Positions 60,475 to 64,000 of a DNA stretch of 64,000 bases are shown here, one piece after another. The notes under the pieces were generated by a model. That model saw nothing but the letters and a program-made list of their open reading frames with translations. It was not told the origin of the DNA and made no database searches. This DNA comes from Plantago major (Eukaryota; Streptophyta; Magnoliopsida; Lamiales; Plantaginaceae), in assembly GCA_026545765.1 (NCBI GenBank), contig CM048844.1:51866932-51930931 (forward strand), given 5' to 3'. Numbering within the stretch: position 1 is the stretch's first letter; each line of letters starts with the position of its first letter. The position numbers and the translations under genes were made by a program.

Positions 60475-61060
60475 CAAGTGAACTGGACAGAATATTTACC
60501 TGATGATGAATGTTGTGACAATACAAGGACTACAACACCTGAGCAATTGATTTTATCTGATAGTGAAGGGTATTGTCTTAATACTGTTGTTAACCCATAT
60601 GTGCAGGACTTGTTTTTTACTAGTGAACATGAATGTCTTGGTTATGTCAATGTTGTAAACACTGATCATGTGTTTCTCAGTGAGGTTGATCACCCTTATT
60701 TCTTGCATGGATCTGTTGATCTAGAAGCTGAGTACTCATCTGTTGTAGAACTTAGTGTTTCAAGCAATATTGTGATAATACCATAAGAGAATTCTGAGAA
60801 CTATTATGATATTGTGACAACATATGCATATAACTCAAGCAATATGGATAAACGTTGTCATGTTGTTTTCTCTACTGTAAAAACTGACTCTGCAGGATAT
60901 TGGTACTTCGATAGTGGGTGTTCTCGTCATATGATTGGAAATCATGCCCGTCTCAGAGACATTGTAGCACTCTCCAAAGGTATAGTTACCTATGGTGGTG
61001 GTGGGAACAGTAAGATCATTGGTAAAGGAACGCTGAATGTTCAATGATTTCCTTACGTGA
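60475..61060 (+). pseudogene. Spacer and protease of element G
   Basis: The same frame continues after the TAA. An acidic linker runs to a TAA at 60784. The protease box WYFDSGCSRHM is at 60901-60933, with the D-S-G at 60910-60918. A TGA at 61045 interrupts the protease end. Confidence 0.8.
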
Positions 61061-62171
61061 AAGATGTACTTCTAGTTGAGGGACTGGAAGCTAATCTAAT
61101 TAGAATAAGTCAACTCTGTGATGATGAATTAAGAGTAAGTTTTGATAAATTGTCTTGTGAAGTGCTCGATAGAGCCAATACTTGTGTTATGGCAGGTATA
61201 AGATCTAGAGACAATTGCTATCTATTTTATGATCAGAGTTCTGTTCATATGAAAGTTGATGAATCTGGTATCTGGTACAAGAAGCTCGGTCACATGAATT
61301 ACAGAAATCTTGAGAAACTCATTAAGTCTGATTCAGTGAGAGGCATTCCCAAGTTGTCAAATCCAGGTAAAATTGTCTGTGAAGATTGTTTGAAAGGTAA
61401 ACGAACTAAAGTCTCTCATGCTCCTATGTCTAATGATGGTCAATATGTTGGAACTAATAGGTTCTTTCAACTACTACATATGGATCTTATGGGTCTTATT
61501 GAAGTAAGTAGTTTAGGAGGCAAGAAGTATGCTTTTGTGATTGTTGATGACTTTTCTAGATATACTTGGGTTAAATTTCTTAAGGAAAAGTCTGATACAT
61601 TTGATTCTTTCAAAACATTACATGCTAGTATTAGGAACATATATGGGGACACTGTTTGTCGTATTAGGTCTGACCATGGAAGAGAATCTGAAAACAGACA
61701 CTTTTCCAGCTTTTGTGAGTTACAGGGTATATCACATGAGTTCTCCGCTCCCAAATCTCCTCAATGTAATGGTATTGCATAAAGGAAGAATCACACTCTT
61801 AAAGAGATGGTTTGAGTGATGTTGCACTGAATGAATGTCTCCAAAAGACTGTGGGCAGCAGCATTGAACACAGCTTGTCATATCATCAACAAAGTCTATC
61901 TCGCACTGAACTACAAAGACTCCTTATGATATTCTCAAGAACAAGATACCCAATTTGGAACACTTCCATGTTTTAGTGTACTTGATATGTGCTTAATGAT
62001 CGTGACAACCTAGGAAAGTTTTATTCTAAGAGTGAAAAGGCCATATTTGTGGGATATTCCTTGAATAGCCATTCTTATAGGTGTTTAATGTTGCGTAATG
62101 TCATACAGAATCAGAAATGTAGTTTTGATGATAATCTTCCTCGAGGAGATGGAACTGTATTTCTAAACTGA
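61057..62171 (+). pseudogene. Integrase of element G, catalytic Glu codon is a stop
   Basis: Pre-integrase zinc finger: WYKKLGHMNYRNL, where the first zinc His is Tyr (codon 61276), then CEDCLKGK. Core: first Asp in LHMDLMG (codon 61483), second Asp in IRSDHGRE (61672). The TAA at 61780-61782 lies exactly 35 residues after the second Asp, at the Glu of the D,D35E triad (context NGIA-stop-RKNHTLKEM). A decayed C-terminal part follows (KSEKAIFVGYSLNSHSYRC near 62028). No RT follows. Confidence 0.85.
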
Positions 62172-62320
62172 TGCAGTGATAAGACTTCGCTGTGAGCAGA
62201 CTACTTACTTTTATCTTCGCATGTTTACTTATTCAGGGGGAGTAAATACTCAGTATGATTATTTAGAGGGTTTAGATTTTATCACTAACTTTCTGCAGGT
62301 TAGGTATTGTGAAGGAATGC

Positions 62321-62333
62321 AACAAGGGGAGAA
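62321..62333 (+). promoter_or_regulatory. Polypurine tract of element G
   Basis: AACAAGGGGAGAA directly before the 3' LTR. Confidence 0.75.
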
Positions 62334-63152
62334 TGAAAGTCGATTTTAGCTAAGTATTGAGCAATACTAATTTAGCTTAGTATTGTCACAATCCGGTTGT
62401 CTGCTCACTAGACTTTCTATTTATGGATTTTGCATTACTTCACTTTAATATTGTTCCATGCTTTTAGTTTAGTCTTTAGCAGTTTAATGTGTTCGTATGT
62501 CTTGTGAAAAGAACACTGACTTTGAATACTAGAAGACATTGAAGAAGGAAAGGAATAAGAATCCTAATCGAAGAAGGTTTCTACTTATCGAAGATAGATT
62601 CTACTTGTATTCCTACAAGGATTCTCGATGCATGGAAGACTGAGAAGAACAAGGAGAAGAACATGGTGATTCGACCTAATCAAGACTTTCAATCTAGATA
62701 GAACTATTGTACTAGTTGGATTAATATTCACAACTATATATACTAGTCGATAGGTTCTTAGATTCATAACAAGCTTTTACGCGTAAGATAGATATTCTCT
62801 AGCTTGTTTTGCATCACTTTTACTAAGCTTTTAGTTAGTCATCTCTCTCTTTGTTTGTGAGAGATCTAGCATCGAATTGGTGGCCCGATTCAAAGTGCTT
62901 AGTGTTTGATATTCTAGATCATCGGAATATTTTCTAGATATCTTTTAGTAAATCCGTTATTCTTTATAGTGGATATTTCGCCTGTGGCTAGCCAGAGTAT
63001 TTATAATCTGCTAGAAATTATTTGTATCTTGTGTTCATTACTTTCCGCTATTTAGACTCTAAGATAGTTTTCAGATATTGATTTTGAGTATTGCTACAAT
63101 ACGTGTTTACAATATCTGTATTTGGTACTAAGTCCCCATCCATACAATTTCA
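62334..63152 (+). repeat. 3' LTR of element G
   Basis: TGAAAGTCG to ACAATTTCA; TATA-like box near 62734. It is very similar to the 5' LTR. Confidence 0.9.
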
Positions 63153-63157
63153 CTTAG

Positions 63158-64000
63158 TATTTAGGAAAATACTAAATACAAGCCCGAAAGCTTGCTTAGT
63201 TATTCCAATCTTTTCAGGTATATATTGTGGCTATAGTTAACTTTATCATTAAATTTCATGATTTGGGGGAACTATCTGTTAAACACGTAAGTACTACAAC
63301 AGGGTTACATTAAGCACAAATCAAAATCATAGACAAAATAATTATGGTTATAAACATGTACAACAATTAATTAAGCTCCTAATTACTATACATAGGAAAA
63401 ACACAGAGAAACAACGTATACAAGATACAAGACAAAAGGTAGTTCTCTTTACCTGAAACAACAGTCAACTTAAGTGTGGAAAAATTACAATTAACATGGT
63501 ACTTAATTAATTTAAGAGTTAATTACCAGGGTAAAGAGGAATAATCCAAATTTGCTAGTTTTCCATCAACAGGGGATCAAAGACAATTACTTATCTAACA
63601 ATAATTCACACAGTCACAAGCAAGAAGCCAAAAGCAGCTCATATTAACATAAACTTATCCTTCTGTCCGGAAAGAAAGCCAGTGGTTCCATAAACAAGTA
63701 AACACAACCCCCATATAACACAGAAAGATGAGTTTCGAAAATCAGAAGCATGCCTTTCAATTTATACCAAAATTTAAAGAACTTCACACTCGAATATGAT
63801 ATAGATATAATTCATGAATGAATAAGAAAAATCCTAAGCTTCACTTGCCTGGTTAGAAGCCGAAACGAAGTAAATAATGGAGATCGAGCTAGCTTTCTTC
63901 TTCTATGCGTTTTGTTCTAGAATTAAACTGGAACGCCTTCCCCTTTTCATTTAACGTAAGGAATACTTATTTAGCTGGGGGTTTTCTTATTCAAATAGGT
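63158..64000. other. Unassigned AT-rich segment right of element G
   Basis: No coding signal on either strand. It continues the segment left of G. A polypurine/pyrimidine-poor stretch with several ATTAATT-type motifs; I cannot name it. Confidence 0.35.

Larger units (their letters stand above)
58573..63152 (+). mobile_element. Copia element G, RT/RNase H deleted
   Basis: LTRs 58573-59381 (809 bases) and 62334-63152 (819 bases), a tRNA-Met-type primer site, gag, protease and integrase, then the end of the element. TSD CTTAG at 58568-58572 and 63153-63157. Total 4580 bases. The gag-integrase region lies in one frame with five in-frame stops; RT and RNase H are missing. Confidence 0.9.

Overview
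This window is plant nuclear DNA, probably from a eudicot, made almost entirely of nested and decayed LTR retrotransposons with one CACTA-type DNA transposon. I found no intact host gene, rRNA, tRNA or CRISPR array. The plant assignment rests on Ty3/gypsy pieces of the Tat and Athila types (tRNA-type TGGCGCC primer sites, a dual RNase H, Athila-like gag), Ty1/copia pieces with TGGTATCAGAGC-type primer sites, and plant-style GT-AG introns of about 75-86 bases.

Layout. (1) 1-19460, minus strand: a Tat-lineage gypsy element whose 5' LTR is at 18591-19460 and whose 3' LTR lies left of the window. It has gag (17120-18570) and the C-terminal half of pol (5455-8091). At its 3' end it carries plus-strand (antisense) genes, one with a Transposase_28-like domain (1-2930). 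A copia element, copy H (8092-17119), sits in its reverse transcriptase. One deletion appears to have removed the 5' half of H together with Tat protease and N-terminal RT. (2) 19461-43904, plus: a pol-less Athila-like element in a three-LTR/two-internal tandem (LTRs 19461-20727, 23050-24576, 42420-43904). Its second internal region holds a full-length 15.5-kb copia element, copy I (26104-41613), flanked by a 5-bp CCAAT duplication. The first internal region preserves the empty site. (3) 43905-49992, plus: an Athila-like element D with gag and protease only; a 1.3-kb CACTA element (45873-47171) splits the protease. (4) 49993-51959, plus: the 5' LTR and gag of another Athila-like element E. (5) 51960-57573, minus: element F, again gag plus protease without the rest of pol. 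(6) 57574-58572 and 63158-64000: unassigned DNA split by (7) a 4.58-kb copia element G (58573-63152) with a CTTAG duplication; it keeps gag, protease and integrase but has lost RT and RNase H.

Nested history, from what interrupts what: the tandem lies in the 5' LTR of D; Tat lies in the first LTR of the tandem; H lies in Tat; I lies in the second internal region; the CACTA element lies in D.

Two observations stand out. First, copies H and I share, downstream of pol and on the sense strand, a long extra gene with its own TATA-like box and four short GT-AG introns; this is unusual for an element that replicates through RNA. Second, where repeat copies can be aligned, disagreements cluster at CAG/CTG sites, which become CG, TCG, CCG or CGTA. 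CHG sites are heavily methylated in plant transposons, so this looks like methylation-linked base-calling error rather than evolution. Many apparent frameshifts in H, I, Tat and the Athila-like elements may therefore not be real. Element G, which reads in one frame with only nonsense codons, is a clean contrast.
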